Assembly: GCF_023507705.1 (NCBI RefSeq)
Contig: NZ_JALBGD010000010.1
Location: 62,001-126,000, forward strand
Direction: 5' to 3'
Source: Stappia sp. WLB 29
Lineage (GTDB): Bacteria; Pseudomonadota; Alphaproteobacteria; Rhizobiales; Stappiaceae
DNA: 64,000 nucleotides
Part shown: positions 25,950 through 35,297 of the stretch, piece by piece
Position numbering within the stretch: position 1 is the first letter of the stretch
Layout: each line of letters begins with the position of its first letter
Made by a program: the position numbers and the translations under genes
The notes under the pieces: model-generated
Told to the model about the DNA's origin: nothing
The model's input: the letters and a program-made list of their open reading frames with translations, nothing else
Databases searched by the model: none

Positions 25950-26024
25950 TGGCTCCCCGGGCCGGATTCGAACCAGCGACCAAGCGGTTAACAGCCGCTT
26001 GCTCTACCACTGAGCTACCGGGGA
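25950..26024 (-). tRNA. tRNA-Asn(GTT)
   Basis: Read on the minus strand, the acceptor arms TCCCCGG/CCGGGGA, D-arm AGCTCAGTGGTAGAGC, anticodon loop CTGTTAA (GTT), T-arm with GGTTCGAATCC, discriminator G and encoded CCA are all present. The 75-base length includes the CCA. Confidence 0.97.
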
Positions 26025-26242
26025 TCACAAGTCACGCGGGGCAGATGCACCGCGTCGGTGGCAGGCGTATAGCAAACTGCGCCGCCGCTTGCCAAGTCCT
26101 TTGTCGCAAAACTTTTCCACAGTCGGGATGCCTCGCGATCCTCAGGGCGTTGGCGCGCGGGCAGGCAAGGTCGCCGTTACGGAAGGCATCCGCCGGAGCT
26201 GCCGTGCCACGCTGCTGGACGCGGGCCCCTTCGGCAGGCTAT

Positions 26243-26460
26243 GAGTCGTCATCCTCCGGTCCTTTCTGACGGACGAAGTCCGATGAAAGGGGAAAGTCGG
26301 AATGCGGTGGGGGAGGACCCAAATCGGGCTCCCGAATCCGCAGCTGCCCCCGCAACTGTGAGCGGCGAGCCTTCCTGCATGAACCACTGGGCCATTGGGT
26401 CCGGGAAGGGCAGGGCGAGGCATTGACCCGCGAGCCAGGAGACGAGCCGGATCATCCGGG
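26243..26460 (+). promoter_or_regulatory. Cobalamin riboswitch
   Basis: The adenosylcobalamin aptamer core is visible: GGAATGCGGTG near 26300, GCTGCCCCCGCAACTGTGAGC at about 26344-26364, CCACTGGGCCATTGGG at 26385-26400, GGGAAGG at 26403-26409, and the B12 box AGCCAGGAGAC at 26433-26443. A downstream GGGCC...GGCCC hairpin (about 26458-26482) could be the expression platform. It should shut off the following cob operon when cobalamin is plentiful. The boundaries are approximate. Confidence 0.95.
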
Positions 26461-26589
26461 CCTTTTTCAAGGGTCCGGCCCGAAACGTCACGCGCCGTCG
26501 GGTGGACGGCAGGAGGCTAGAATGTTCCCGTTGAACGGCGCCCGCCGCTTCAGCTTTCCCGGCATATTCCGTGGCCGGAGGGCTTGTGC

Positions 26590-27165
26590 GTGAGTGATGC
26601 TCCCGCTGCCCGCGTATCGTCGATCACGGCCCGCACCGTGCTGGTGACGGGCGGCGCACGCTCGGGCAAGAGCCTTTATGCCGAGGGGCTGGTGCGTGCC
26701 TCGACGCGCGAGCGCATCTATGTCGCCACCTGCACGCCCTATGACGAGGAGATGCGCCAGCGCATCGACCGCCACCGCGACCAGCGTGGCGGGGGCTGGC
26801 GCACCATCGAGGAGCCGCGCGATCTGGCCGGCGTCATCGCCGCCGAGAGCACGGCGCATCGCGCCATCCTCGTCGATTGCCTGACCCTGTGGCTCAGCAA
26901 CCTGATTTTCGCTGAAGCCAATCCGGAAGCGGAAACGGCCCGGCTTGCCGGGGCGCTGTGCGCAGCGCCCGGTCCGGTCGTTCTCGTCACCAACGAGGTC
27001 GGCTCGGGCATCGTTCCCGACAATGCGCTCGCCCGCCGCTTTCGCGACGAGCAGGGTCGCCTCAATCGCCGCATTGCGGAACTCGCCGATGTCGCGGTGC
27101 TCGTCGCCGCCGGCCTGCCGCTCGTTCTCAAGCCGTCCCACCTCCAGCCGGAGATTCGCCTATGA
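26590..27165 (+). CDS. cobP: Adenosylcobinamide kinase/adenosylcobinamide-phosphate guanylyltransferase
   Basis: A 191-residue bifunctional enzyme of nucleotide-loop assembly, known as CobP in the aerobic pathway and CobU in enterics. It phosphorylates adenosylcobinamide and transfers GMP to it. The P-loop GGARSGKS is at residues 21-28, and the family motif HRDQRGGGWRTIEEP follows. The GTG at 26590 has GGAGGG seven bases upstream, whereas the TTG at 26584 would be too close. It is the first gene after the riboswitch and overlaps cobW by four bases. Confidence 0.95.
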   Translation: MSDAPAARVSSITARTVLVTGGARSGKSLYAEGLVRASTRERIYVATCTPYDEEMRQRIDRHRDQRGGGWRTIEEPRDLAGVIAAESTAHRAILVDCLTLWLSNLIFAEANPEAETARLAGALCAAPGPVVLVTNEVGSGIVPDNALARRFRDEQGRLNRRIAELADVAVLVAAGLPLVLKPSHLQPEIRL

Positions 27166-28271
27166 CCGCCTCCACGCCCCGCACCGCCGGCAAGATCCCG
27201 GCCACCATCGTCACCGGCTTCCTGGGGGCCGGCAAGACGACGCTGCTCTCCAACCTGCTGCGCGAGGCGAAGGGCAAGCGCATCGCCCTCATCGTCAACG
27301 AGTTCGGCGACATGGGCTTCGACGGTTCGCTGGTCGACGGCTGCGCCGATCCGGACTGCGCGGCGGAAGAGGTGGTGGAACTGACCAACGGCTGCATCTG
27401 CTGCACCGTCGCCGACGACTTCCTGCCGACGATGGAAATGCTGATCGCCCGCGACGAGGCGCCTGACCACATCGTCATCGAGACCTCGGGCCTTGCCCTG
27501 CCGCAGCCGCTGGTGCGCGCCTTCTCCTGGCCGAGCGTCAAGACCCGCGTGACGGTCGATGCGGTGGTGACGGTGGTCGATGCGGCGGCCGTCGCGGAAG
27601 GCCGCGTCACGGGCGACGAGGTGGCGCTGGCCGCGCAGCGCGCCGCCGACGAGGCGCTGGACCATGACAGCCCGGTGGAGGAACTGTTCGAGGACCAACT
27701 GATCTGCGCTGACCTCGTCGTGCTGAACAAGGCCGACCTCGTCGACGCGGCGACGCTGGAGCGCGTGCGCGCCGAAGTCGCCGGACGTGTCCGCGCGGCG
27801 GTGGAGATCGTCGCGGCGGAAAAGGGCATGCTCGCCGCCGACGTGCTGCTCGGCCGGATGAGCGCCTCGGAAGAGGACATGCACGGGCGCGAGAGCCATC
27901 ACGAGCATCACCACCACGACCATGACCATGATCACGACGATCACGATCACGATCATGACCACGATCACCATCATCATCACGACCACGACGACTTCGTCAG
28001 CCATGTGGTCGAGCTCGCCCCGCTCGCCTCGCTGAAGGATCTGGAGGCGCGCGTTGCCGCCGCCATGGCGGTGCCCGGCGTCCTGCGCATCAAGGGTGCG
28101 GTCGGCATCGAGGGCAAGGCGGCGCCGGCCATGGTGCAGGCGGTCGGCCCGCGCGTCGAGGCGTGGTTCGCGCGCGATGCCCGCGGCCCCGGCCGGGTCG
28201 TGGTGATCGGCCTTGCCGGCTTCGACCTTGCCCGCGTCGAGGGCCTGCTCGCCAGCGCGCTCGCGGCCTGA
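27162..28271 (+). CDS. cobW: CobW GTPase with histidine-rich metal-binding insert
   Basis: A 369-residue COG0523 GTPase. The P-loop GFLGAGKT is at residues 19-26, the metal-transfer motif CICC is at 78-81, and the NKAD base-recognition motif is present. Residues about 245-277 are an almost pure His/Asp run (HHEHHHHDHDHDHDDHDHDH and onward) suited to hold several metal ions. CobW is thought to deliver cobalt to the CobNST chelatase, and cobN follows directly. The ATG overlaps the cobP stop (ATGA). Confidence 0.96.
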   Translation: MTASTPRTAGKIPATIVTGFLGAGKTTLLSNLLREAKGKRIALIVNEFGDMGFDGSLVDGCADPDCAAEEVVELTNGCICCTVADDFLPTMEMLIARDEAPDHIVIETSGLALPQPLVRAFSWPSVKTRVTVDAVVTVVDAAAVAEGRVTGDEVALAAQRAADEALDHDSPVEELFEDQLICADLVVLNKADLVDAATLERVRAEVAGRVRAAVEIVAAEKGMLAADVLLGRMSASEEDMHGRESHHEHHHHDHDHDHDDHDHDHDHDHHHHHDHDDFVSHVVELAPLASLKDLEARVAAAMAVPGVLRIKGAVGIEGKAAPAMVQAVGPRVEAWFARDARGPGRVVVIGLAGFDLARVEGLLASALAA

Positions 28272-28308
28272 TCCGGACGGCAGGCAAGGCGACAGGGCAG
28301 GAGACGGC

Positions 28309-31300
28309 ATGCATATTCTCGCAGGACGGAGCGGACGCATCGACCAGGGCGACGAGGCGGTCGATCTCGGCCAGTCGCCGGCCGATGTCGTGGTGCTGTC
28401 GGCCGCCGATACGGAACTCGCCTCGCTCGCCGCCGTGGCAGCGGGGGGCGGCGGTGCGGGGCAGCCGAGCCTGCGTCTCGCCAACCTGATGGCCCTGTCG
28501 CACCCCTATTCGGTCGACATGTATGCCGATCAGACGGTGGCGGGCTCCCGCCTCGTCGTGCTGCGCCTGCTCGGCGGGGCGGAATACTGGCCCTATGGCG
28601 TCGAGCGGCTGACCGAGACGGCGCGCGGGCATGGCCTGCATCTGGCGGTGATGCCGGGCGACGACCGCTGGGACGCGGACCTTGCCGCCCGCTCCACGCT
28701 GCCGGTCGACGAGGTGATGCGCCTGTGGCGCTATCTGGCCGAAGGCGGGGCGGAGAATCTCGGCAACTTCCTGCGCTACGCCGCGCATCTGCTGGACGGG
28801 GCGGAGGAGCCCGATCCGCCGCGTCCGCTGCCGCGCGCCGGCCTGCTGCTGCCCGGCCGGGCTCGCCCGACGCTGGCCGAGCTCAAGGCGACCTGGGCCG
28901 ATCCTGCCGCGCCCGTTGCCGCCATCGTCTTCTACAAGGCCTTGATGCAGAGTGCGGCGACCGCGCCGGTCGAGGCCCTGTGCGCGGCTCTGGCGGGCGA
29001 GGGCATCAACCCGCTGCCGATCTTCGTCTCCTCGCTGAAGGAGGCCGAATCCGCCTCCGTGCTGGCAGCGCTCTTTGCCGAGGCGCCGCCCGCCGTGGTG
29101 CTCAACGCCACCGCCTTCGCCGTCTCGAAGGCCGGCGAGGCCCATAGCGAAACGCCGCTCGACGCACCTAGCGTGCCGGTGCTGCAGGTGGTGTTCTCCT
29201 CGTCCTCGGAAGAGGGCTGGCGCGACGCAGACCAGGGCCTGTCGATCCGCGATCTTGCCATGCATGTGGTGATGCCGGAGGTGGACGGGCGCATTCTCAC
29301 CCGCGCTGTGTCCTTCAAGGAGCAGGCGCCGCACGATCCGCTGACCCAGTCCGCGACCATGCGCTTCGTGCCGAAGCCCGATCGTGTGGCCTTCGTCGCG
29401 GCCCAGGCCGCGCGGATCGCCCGCCTCGCCGCGACCCCGGCAGCGGAGCGCAAGGTGGCGCTGATTCTGGCCAACTATCCCAACAAGGACGGGCGCCTTG
29501 CCAATGGCGTCGGCCTCGACACGCCGGCCTCCTGCGCCCGCCTGTTGCAGGCGCTTGCCGCCGAGGGCTACCGCATCGACGGCGCGCCGGATGGCTCTGC
29601 CGAGCTGATGGCGCGGATCAGCGACGGCCCGACCAACGACATCGCCGCCCGCCGCGTACGCTATGGCGGCGCGCAGCTGCCGCTCGCCGACTATGCCGCC
29701 TTCTTCGCCCGGTTGCCGCAGGCGGTGCGCGAGGCGGTCACGGCGCGCTGGGGGGAGCCGCAAGACGATCCGCATGTGGAGGAGGGGGCGTTTCGCCTCG
29801 CCGTGACGGGCTTCGGCAACGCGGTCGTCGGCATCCAGCCGGCGCGCGGCTACAACATCGATCCCAAGGCGACCTATCACGACCCGGACCTGGTGCCGCC
29901 GCACCACTATTTCGCCTTCTACATCTGGCTGAGGGAGGCATTCGGCGTCCACGCCGTGGTGCATCTGGGCAAGCACGGCAATCTCGAATGGCTGCCGGGC
30001 AAGGCGCTGGCGCTGTCGGAAGACTGCTTCCCGGAAGCGGTGCTCGGGCCGCTGCCCAACGTCTATCCCTTCATCGTCAACGATCCGGGCGAGGGGGCGC
30101 AGGCCAAGCGGCGCACCTCCGCGGTCATCGTCGATCACCTGACGCCGCCGCTGGCACGCGCCGAAAGCCACGGCGTTGCCGCCGAGCTGGAGGTGCTGCT
30201 CGACGAATATTACCTGGCGCAGGGCGTCGACCCGCGCCGGCTGAAGGCGCTGACCCGCGACATTCTCGAGGCGGCGGAGCGGCACGGCCTCGACCGCGAC
30301 ATCGGCCTGACCAGCGAGATGGACGAGGAGACGCGGCTTGCGCGGCTCGACGCGCATCTGTGCGACCTGAAGGAGCTGCAGATCCGCGACGGGCTGCATG
30401 TGCTGGGTGCCGCGCCGCAGGGCGATCTGCTGACCGCGCTTCTGGTTGCGCTGGTGCGGGTGCCGCGCGGCGAGGGGCCGGCGAATGAGGGCATCACCCG
30501 GGCGCTTGCCCGCGACCTGGGGCTGGAGGGCTTCGATCCGCTCGCCTGCGCCTACGAACTGCCCTTCGACGGGCCGCGCCCGGTGCTGCTCGAAGAAGTG
30601 GCAAGCAGCCCCTGGCGCAGCTGCGGCGACACGGTGGAGCGGCTGGAGCTGTTGGCAGCCCGGCTGGTGGAGGCGGGCCGCGCGCCGGCCGGCTTTGCCG
30701 CTACCGCCGCGGTGCTGGAAGAGATCGAGACCCGCATCCGCCCGGCCATCACCGCCTCGGGCGAGGCGGAAACCGCCGGCGTTCTCGCCGGTCTTGCCGG
30801 GCGCTTCGTACCGCCGGGCCCGTCCGGCGCGCCGACGCGCGGGCGCCCCGACGTGCTGCCGACGGGCCGCAACTTCTACTCCGTCGATGTGCGCGCCGTG
30901 CCGACCGAGACCTCCTGGCGCATCGGCGCGGCCAGCGCCGAGCGGCTGGTCGAGCGGCATTTCCAGGACGAGGGCGAGTATCCGGCCGCCGTCGTGCTGA
31001 CCTGCTGGGGCACGGCCAACATGCGCACCGGCGGCGACGACATCGCCCAGGCGCTGGCGCTGATCGGCGCCCGGCCGAAATGGGAGGCGGGCTCGGGCCG
31101 CGTCACCGGCTTCGACATCCTGTCGTTGGCCGAGCTCGGCCGACCGCGCGTCGACGTCACGCTGCGGATTTCCGGCTTCTTCCGCGATGCCTTCCCGCAT
31201 CAGGTCGACCTGTTCCAATCGGCGGTCGCCGCCATCGCCGCGCTGGAGGAGCCGGAGGACGCCAACCCGCTCGCCGCGCGCGCCCGCAAGGAAGCCGCCC

Positions 31301-32070
31301 GGCTGGAGGCGGACGGCCTTGCCCCGGCGCAGGCCCGCCGGCAGGCGCTCTACCGCGTCTTCGGGTCGAAGCCCGGTGCCTATGGCGCCGGCCTGCAGGC
31401 CTTGATCGACGAGCGGCTCTGGGAGGCCCGCGCGGACTTTGCCGACGCGTTCCTCGCCTGGGGCTCCTATGCCTATGGCGGTGGGGCGAAGGGCGAGGGC
31501 GCGCGCGCCAGCCTGACCGCGCGCCTGTCGCAGGTCGACGCGGTGCTGCACAACCAGGACAACCGCGAGCATGACCTGCTCGACAGCGACGACTACTACC
31601 AGTTCGAAGGCGGGCTCGCCGCGACGGTGGAAACGCTGAAGGGCACGGCGCCGAAGATCTATCACAACGACCATTCGCGCCCCGAGCGCCCGGTGATCCG
31701 CACCCTGTCGGAGGAGATCGGCCGGGTGGTGCGGGGGCGCGCCGCCAATCCGAAGTGGATCGCCGGCGTCATGCGCCACGGCTACAAGGGCGCGTTCGAG
31801 ATCGCTGCGACGGTGGACTATCTCTTCGCCTTTTCCGCCACCACCAATGCGGTGGGCGACCATCACTTCGACCAGCTCTATGAGGCCTATCTGGACGACG
31901 GCGACGTCCGCGCCTTTCTGGAGACGGCCAATCCGAAGGCGCTGGAGGAAATCGAGGCGCGCTTCCGCGAGGCGGTCGAGCGCGATCTGTGGCGGCCGCG
32001 GCGCAATTCGGTGCGCGCTGCCTTGAATATTGAGAGCCCGCAGGGGCAGGAAAGGGAGACGACTTCGTGA
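28309..32070 (+). CDS. cobN: Aerobic cobaltochelatase subunit CobN
   Basis: A 1253-residue large chelatase subunit that inserts cobalt into hydrogenobyrinic acid a,c-diamide with CobS and CobT and ATP. The signature region HLGKHGNLEWLPGKALALSE and the nearby VYPFIVNDPGEGAQAKRR are intact, as are late motifs such as NPKWIAGVMRHGYKGAFE. The length is normal. GCAGGAGAC precedes the ATG at 28309. cobS and cobT are not in the window. The stop overlaps the GTG start of cobO by four bases. Confidence 0.97.
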   Translation: MHILAGRSGRIDQGDEAVDLGQSPADVVVLSAADTELASLAAVAAGGGGAGQPSLRLANLMALSHPYSVDMYADQTVAGSRLVVLRLLGGAEYWPYGVERLTETARGHGLHLAVMPGDDRWDADLAARSTLPVDEVMRLWRYLAEGGAENLGNFLRYAAHLLDGAEEPDPPRPLPRAGLLLPGRARPTLAELKATWADPAAPVAAIVFYKALMQSAATAPVEALCAALAGEGINPLPIFVSSLKEAESASVLAALFAEAPPAVVLNATAFAVSKAGEAHSETPLDAPSVPVLQVVFSSSSEEGWRDADQGLSIRDLAMHVVMPEVDGRILTRAVSFKEQAPHDPLTQSATMRFVPKPDRVAFVAAQAARIARLAATPAAERKVALILANYPNKDGRLANGVGLDTPASCARLLQALAAEGYRIDGAPDGSAELMARISDGPTNDIAARRVRYGGAQLPLADYAAFFARLPQAVREAVTARWGEPQDDPHVEEGAFRLAVTGFGNAVVGIQPARGYNIDPKATYHDPDLVPPHHYFAFYIWLREAFGVHAVVHLGKHGNLEWLPGKALALSEDCFPEAVLGPLPNVYPFIVNDPGEGAQAKRRTSAVIVDHLTPPLARAESHGVAAELEVLLDEYYLAQGVDPRRLKALTRDILEAAERHGLDRDIGLTSEMDEETRLARLDAHLCDLKELQIRDGLHVLGAAPQGDLLTALLVALVRVPRGEGPANEGITRALARDLGLEGFDPLACAYELPFDGPRPVLLEEVASSPWRSCGDTVERLELLAARLVEAGRAPAGFAATAAVLEEIETRIRPAITASGEAETAGVLAGLAGRFVPPGPSGAPTRGRPDVLPTGRNFYSVDVRAVPTETSWRIGAASAERLVERHFQDEGEYPAAVVLTCWGTANMRTGGDDIAQALALIGARPKWEAGSGRVTGFDILSLAELGRPRVDVTLRISGFFRDAFPHQVDLFQSAVAAIAALEEPEDANPLAARARKEAARLEADGLAPAQARRQALYRVFGSKPGAYGAGLQALIDERLWEARADFADAFLAWGSYAYGGGAKGEGARASLTARLSQVDAVLHNQDNREHDLLDSDDYYQFEGGLAATVETLKGTAPKIYHNDHSRPERPVIRTLSEEIGRVVRGRAANPKWIAGVMRHGYKGAFEIAATVDYLFAFSATTNAVGDHHFDQLYEAYLDDGDVRAFLETANPKALEEIEARFREAVERDLWRPRRNSVRAALNIESPQGQERETTS

Positions 32071-32699
32071 GCGACAAGAAGGCCGAAATGAGCGAAGAGG
32101 AGCTCAACGCCCGCCACGCCGAGAAGATGCGCAAGAAGAAGGCTGCGCGCGACAAGATCATGGCGACCAAGACCATCGAGAAGGGTCTCCTGATCGTCCA
32201 TACCGGCAAGGGCAAGGGCAAGTCGACGGCCGGCTTCGGCATGGTGTTCCGCTCGCTCGGCCATGGCCACAAGGTCGCCGTGGTGCAGTTCGTCAAGGGC
32301 CGCATCGAGACCGGCGAGCGCATGGCGCTGGAGCGCTTTTCCGACCTCGTCACCATCAAGCGCATGGGCGAGGGCTTTACCTGGGAGACCCAGGACCGCC
32401 AGCGCGACATCGACGCCGCCCGCGCCGCCTGGGAGGCGGCCAAGGACCTGATCCGCTCGCGCGAGCATCGCCTCGTCCTGTGCGACGAGCTGAACATCGT
32501 GCTGCGCTACGACTACCTGCCGATCGAGGAAGTCGTCGCCTTCCTGCGCGACGAGAAGCCGGAGGACGTGCATGTCGTCGTCACCGGCCGCAACGCCAAG
32601 GACGAGCTGATCGAGATCGCCGACCTCGTCACCGAGATGGAGCAGGTCAAGCACCCGTTCCGCTCCGGCGTGAAGCCGCAGGAGGGGATCGAGTTCTGA
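32067..32699 (+). CDS. cobO: Cob(I)yrinic acid a,c-diamide adenosyltransferase
   Basis: A 210-residue CobA/CobO-type corrinoid adenosyltransferase. The P-loop HTGKGKGKSTAGFG lies near residues 46-59. Motifs VVQFVKGRIETGE and LCDELNIVLRYDYLP follow. It attaches the 5'-deoxyadenosyl group to cob(I)yrinic acid diamide. The start is GTG with AAAGGGAG upstream, and its GTGA overlaps the cobN stop. The highly charged N-terminus (KKAEMSEEELNARHAEKMRK) is usual for this form. Confidence 0.97.
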   Translation: MSDKKAEMSEEELNARHAEKMRKKKAARDKIMATKTIEKGLLIVHTGKGKGKSTAGFGMVFRSLGHGHKVAVVQFVKGRIETGERMALERFSDLVTIKRMGEGFTWETQDRQRDIDAARAAWEAAKDLIRSREHRLVLCDELNIVLRYDYLPIEEVVAFLRDEKPEDVHVVVTGRNAKDELIEIADLVTEMEQVKHPFRSGVKPQEGIEF

Positions 32700-32720
32700 T
32701 GATGGCGAGGGGAGGCGACC

Positions 32721-33200
32721 ATGCAACTGCGTGAGGCAACGGCAGCCGAGGCAGAAGAAATCGCCGACGTGCTTCGTCGCAGCATCGTCGAGCTGTGCGG
32801 AGCCGACCACGGGGGTGATGCCGCAACCGTCGCCACGTGGACTGCCAACAAAACCGCAGAGAGCGTGCGCGACTGGATGGCCGCATCCGGTGCGGTTCGG
32901 GTCGCTGTCTCGCCGGAGGATGTCATACTGGGCGTCGGCGCCGCAGCGCCGGATGGCACGATCCTGCTCAACTATGTCGCGCCAGAGGCGCGGTTCACCG
33001 GGGTCAGCAAGGCGGTGCTTGCCGGGCTGGAGGCCTGGCTGGTCGAACGTGGCGTCACGGAGGCCAGGCTCAACAGCACGCGCACGGCGCATACCTTCTA
33101 TCGCGCCCGCGGATACAGCGACGACGGTCCTGCCGTGCCGTGGCTCAAGGCGTCCGCCCAGCCCATGCGCAAGTCTCTCAGCTTGCGAATGTCGACGTAA
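32721..33200 (+). CDS. GNAT-type acetyltransferase inside the cob operon
   Basis: A 159-residue predicted N-acetyltransferase. The N-terminus [20 protein letters not shown] and the C-terminal [19 protein letters not shown] are typical of GNAT proteins. The acetyl-CoA loop reads [10 protein letters not shown], a weak match to R/QxxGxG/A. It is 21 bases after cobO and two bases before cobQ, so it is expressed with the cobalamin genes, but no acetylation step is known in that pathway. It may act on a side product or simply be a passenger. Confidence 0.82.
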   Translation: MQLREATAAEAEEIADVLRRSIVELCGADHGGDAATVATWTANKTAESVRDWMAASGAVRVAVSPEDVILGVGAAAPDGTILLNYVAPEARFTGVSKAVLAGLEAWLVERGVTEARLNSTRTAHTFYRARGYSDDGPAVPWLKASAQPMRKSLSLRMST

Positions 33201-33202
33201 GG

Positions 33203-34672
33203 ATGGCATCGCGCCGCATCCCCGCCCTGATGATCCAGGGCACCGGCTCGAATGTCGGCAAGAGCCTTGTCGTGGCGGGGCTCTGCCGGCTGTTCGCCGA
33301 CCGGGGGCTGAAGGTGCGGCCGTTCAAGCCGCAGAACATGTCGAACAACGCGGCCGTCACCGCCGACGGCGGCGAGATCGGCCGGGCGCAGGCGCTGCAG
33401 GCGATGGCCGCGCGCGTGCCGCTGTCGGTGCACATGAACCCGGTGCTCCTGAAGCCCGAGACGGATGTGGGGGCGCAGGTCATCGTGCAGGGCAAGCGCG
33501 CCGGCACGATGCGCGCGCGCGAATACGGCAGCCGCAAGGCCGAGCTCCTGCCGAAGGTGCTGGAGAGTTTCGACCGGCTCAGTGAGGGCGCGGACCTTGT
33601 TCTGGTGGAAGGGGCGGGCAGCCCGGCGGAGATCAACCTGCGCGCCGGCGACATCGCCAATATGGGCTTTGCCGAGGCGGTGGATATTCCCGTCGCCTTG
33701 TGCGGCGATATCGACCGCGGCGGGGTGATCGCGAGCCTCGTCGGCACCCATGCGATCCTGCCCGAGGCGGAGCGGACCCGCATCAAGGCCTTCCTGGTCA
33801 ACCGCTTCCGCGGGGATGTGTCCCTGTTCGACGAGGGCGTGCGGGAGATCGCCGCGCGCACCGGATGGCGGCCGCTCGGCGTGGTGCCGTGGTTTGCCGA
33901 TGCGCACCGCTTGCCGGCGGAAGATGCGCTGGCGCTGGAGGAAAGCGACGGCGACGGCTCGGTGAAGATCGCCGTGCCGGTGATCAGCCGCATCGCCAAT
34001 TTCGACGATCTCGATCCGCTGCGGCTGGAGCCGGGCGTGACGCTGGAACTGGTCGGCCCGGGCCGGGCGCTGCCGGGGGATGCGGATCTGGTGCTGCTGC
34101 CGGGGTCCAAGTCGACGGTCGGGGATCTCTCCTTCTTCCGCGCGCAGGGCTGGGACATCGATCTTGCCGCCCATGTGCGGCGCGGCGGCCGCGTCATGGG
34201 CGTGTGCGGCGGCTACCAGATGCTCGGGCGCACCATCTCCGACCCCGACGGCATCGAGGGAACGCCCGGCACCGTCGACGGGCTTGGCCTCCTCGACGTC
34301 GACACCGTGCTGACGGCGGACAAGCGCCTCGTCGAGGTGACCGGTCGCCATGCGGCGAGCGGCTCGGCGCTCTCCGGCTACGAGATCCATATCGGCCGCA
34401 CGCAAGGAGCCGACACCGCGCGGCCCTTCGCGCTGCTGGGCGAGGTCGGCGAGCCGGACGGCGCGGTCTCGGCGAACGGGCGCATCGCCGGCACCTATGT
34501 GCACGGGCTGTTTGCCTCCGACACGTTCCGTGCTGGCCTGCTGGCGGAACTGGGCAGCGGCTCCACCCGCGCTTACGAGGGCGAGATCGACCGCACGCTC
34601 GACGCGCTGGCCGCGCATCTGGAAGCCTCGCTCGATATCGAGGCGCTGCTGGAGATCGCCCGCGCGCGGTGA
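33203..34672 (+). CDS. cobQ: Cobyric acid synthase
   Basis: A 489-residue glutamine-dependent amidase that amidates carboxylates b, d, e and g of adenosylcobyrinic acid a,c-diamide. The ATP loop is [10 protein letters not shown] (about residues 12-21) and is followed by [13 protein letters not shown]. The triad-type glutaminase domain has the nucleophile in [10 protein letters not shown] and the His in GTYVHGLF. It is last in the plus-strand cob operon, two bases from the tail of the convergent DUF938 gene. Confidence 0.97.
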   Translation: MASRRIPALMIQGTGSNVGKSLVVAGLCRLFADRGLKVRPFKPQNMSNNAAVTADGGEIGRAQALQAMAARVPLSVHMNPVLLKPETDVGAQVIVQGKRAGTMRAREYGSRKAELLPKVLESFDRLSEGADLVLVEGAGSPAEINLRAGDIANMGFAEAVDIPVALCGDIDRGGVIASLVGTHAILPEAERTRIKAFLVNRFRGDVSLFDEGVREIAARTGWRPLGVVPWFADAHRLPAEDALALEESDGDGSVKIAVPVISRIANFDDLDPLRLEPGVTLELVGPGRALPGDADLVLLPGSKSTVGDLSFFRAQGWDIDLAAHVRRGGRVMGVCGGYQMLGRTISDPDGIEGTPGTVDGLGLLDVDTVLTADKRLVEVTGRHAASGSALSGYEIHIGRTQGADTARPFALLGEVGEPDGAVSANGRIAGTYVHGLFASDTFRAGLLAELGSGSTRAYEGEIDRTLDALAAHLEASLDIEALLEIARAR

Positions 34673-34674
34673 AC

Positions 34675-35289
34675 CTACCCGCCGATGCGCCGCCATATCA
34701 GCAGCTGGTTGTTCGCCGGCATCGCAAGGTCTTCCAGCAGGGTCAGCCCCTGCGCTTGCGCCAGTTCGTCAAGCGCCTCGAAATCCCGAATGCCGCTCAG
34801 CGGGTCGCGCGCCCGCAATTGCGCGTCGAATTCGGCATTGCTCCTGGTGGTGAAGGCGCCGCCATATTTCATCGGCCCGTAGACGCAGCACAGGCCACCC
34901 GGCGCCAGCACCTCGCCGACGCGGGCAAAGAACTGCCCGACATGCGCGAAGGACATGATGTGCAGCGTGTTGGCTGTGAAGACCGCGTCGAAGGCATCGG
35001 GCGCGTCCGCCGCCGGCAGCGGCCAGGGCGGGGCGGCAACGTCGAGGGCGAGCGGCGGCGGTGTCCGTGTCGTCCCTTCTGCCTCGAGCCTCGCCGCAAC
35101 CCCCTCGACGGCGCCGGGCAACTCGCTGCATTGCCAGACGAGCTGCGGCAGGGCCGCGGTCATGTGCACCGCATGCTGGCCGGTGCCGCTGCCGATCTCC
35201 AGAACGCGCCGGCAGTGCGCGAGATGGGGGCGGAGCGCTGCGAGGATCGCGTCCTTGTTGCGTTCGGCGGAGGGGGCGAAGGGAAGCAT
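34675..35289 (-). CDS. DUF938 class I SAM-dependent methyltransferase
   Basis: A 204-residue protein with the SAM loop LEIGSGTGQHAVHMTA and the DUF938 signature FTANTLHIMSF, then GPMKYGGAFTTRSNAEFD. The substrate is unknown. It lies eight bases after cobD on the same strand and ends two bases from cobQ, so it is transcribed with cobC-cobD. Whether it takes part in corrinoid chemistry is not known, and DUF938 genes also occur without cob genes. Confidence 0.9.
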   Translation of the reverse strand: MLPFAPSAERNKDAILAALRPHLAHCRRVLEIGSGTGQHAVHMTAALPQLVWQCSELPGAVEGVAARLEAEGTTRTPPPLALDVAAPPWPLPAADAPDAFDAVFTANTLHIMSFAHVGQFFARVGEVLAPGGLCCVYGPMKYGGAFTTRSNAEFDAQLRARDPLSGIRDFEALDELAQAQGLTLLEDLAMPANNQLLIWRRIGG

Positions 35290-35297
35290 TGCGGACC

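Noticed and set aside
27890-27990. Short tandem CAT/GAC array considered as a DNA repeat or CRISPR-like element
   Set aside because: It is in frame inside cobW and encodes the His/Asp-rich metal-binding stretch. There are no spacers.
28090-31866. Very long open frame on the minus strand opposite cobN
   Set aside because: It is the GC-rich antisense shadow of cobN, with Arg/Gly/Ala-heavy low-complexity protein and no family motifs or ribosome site.
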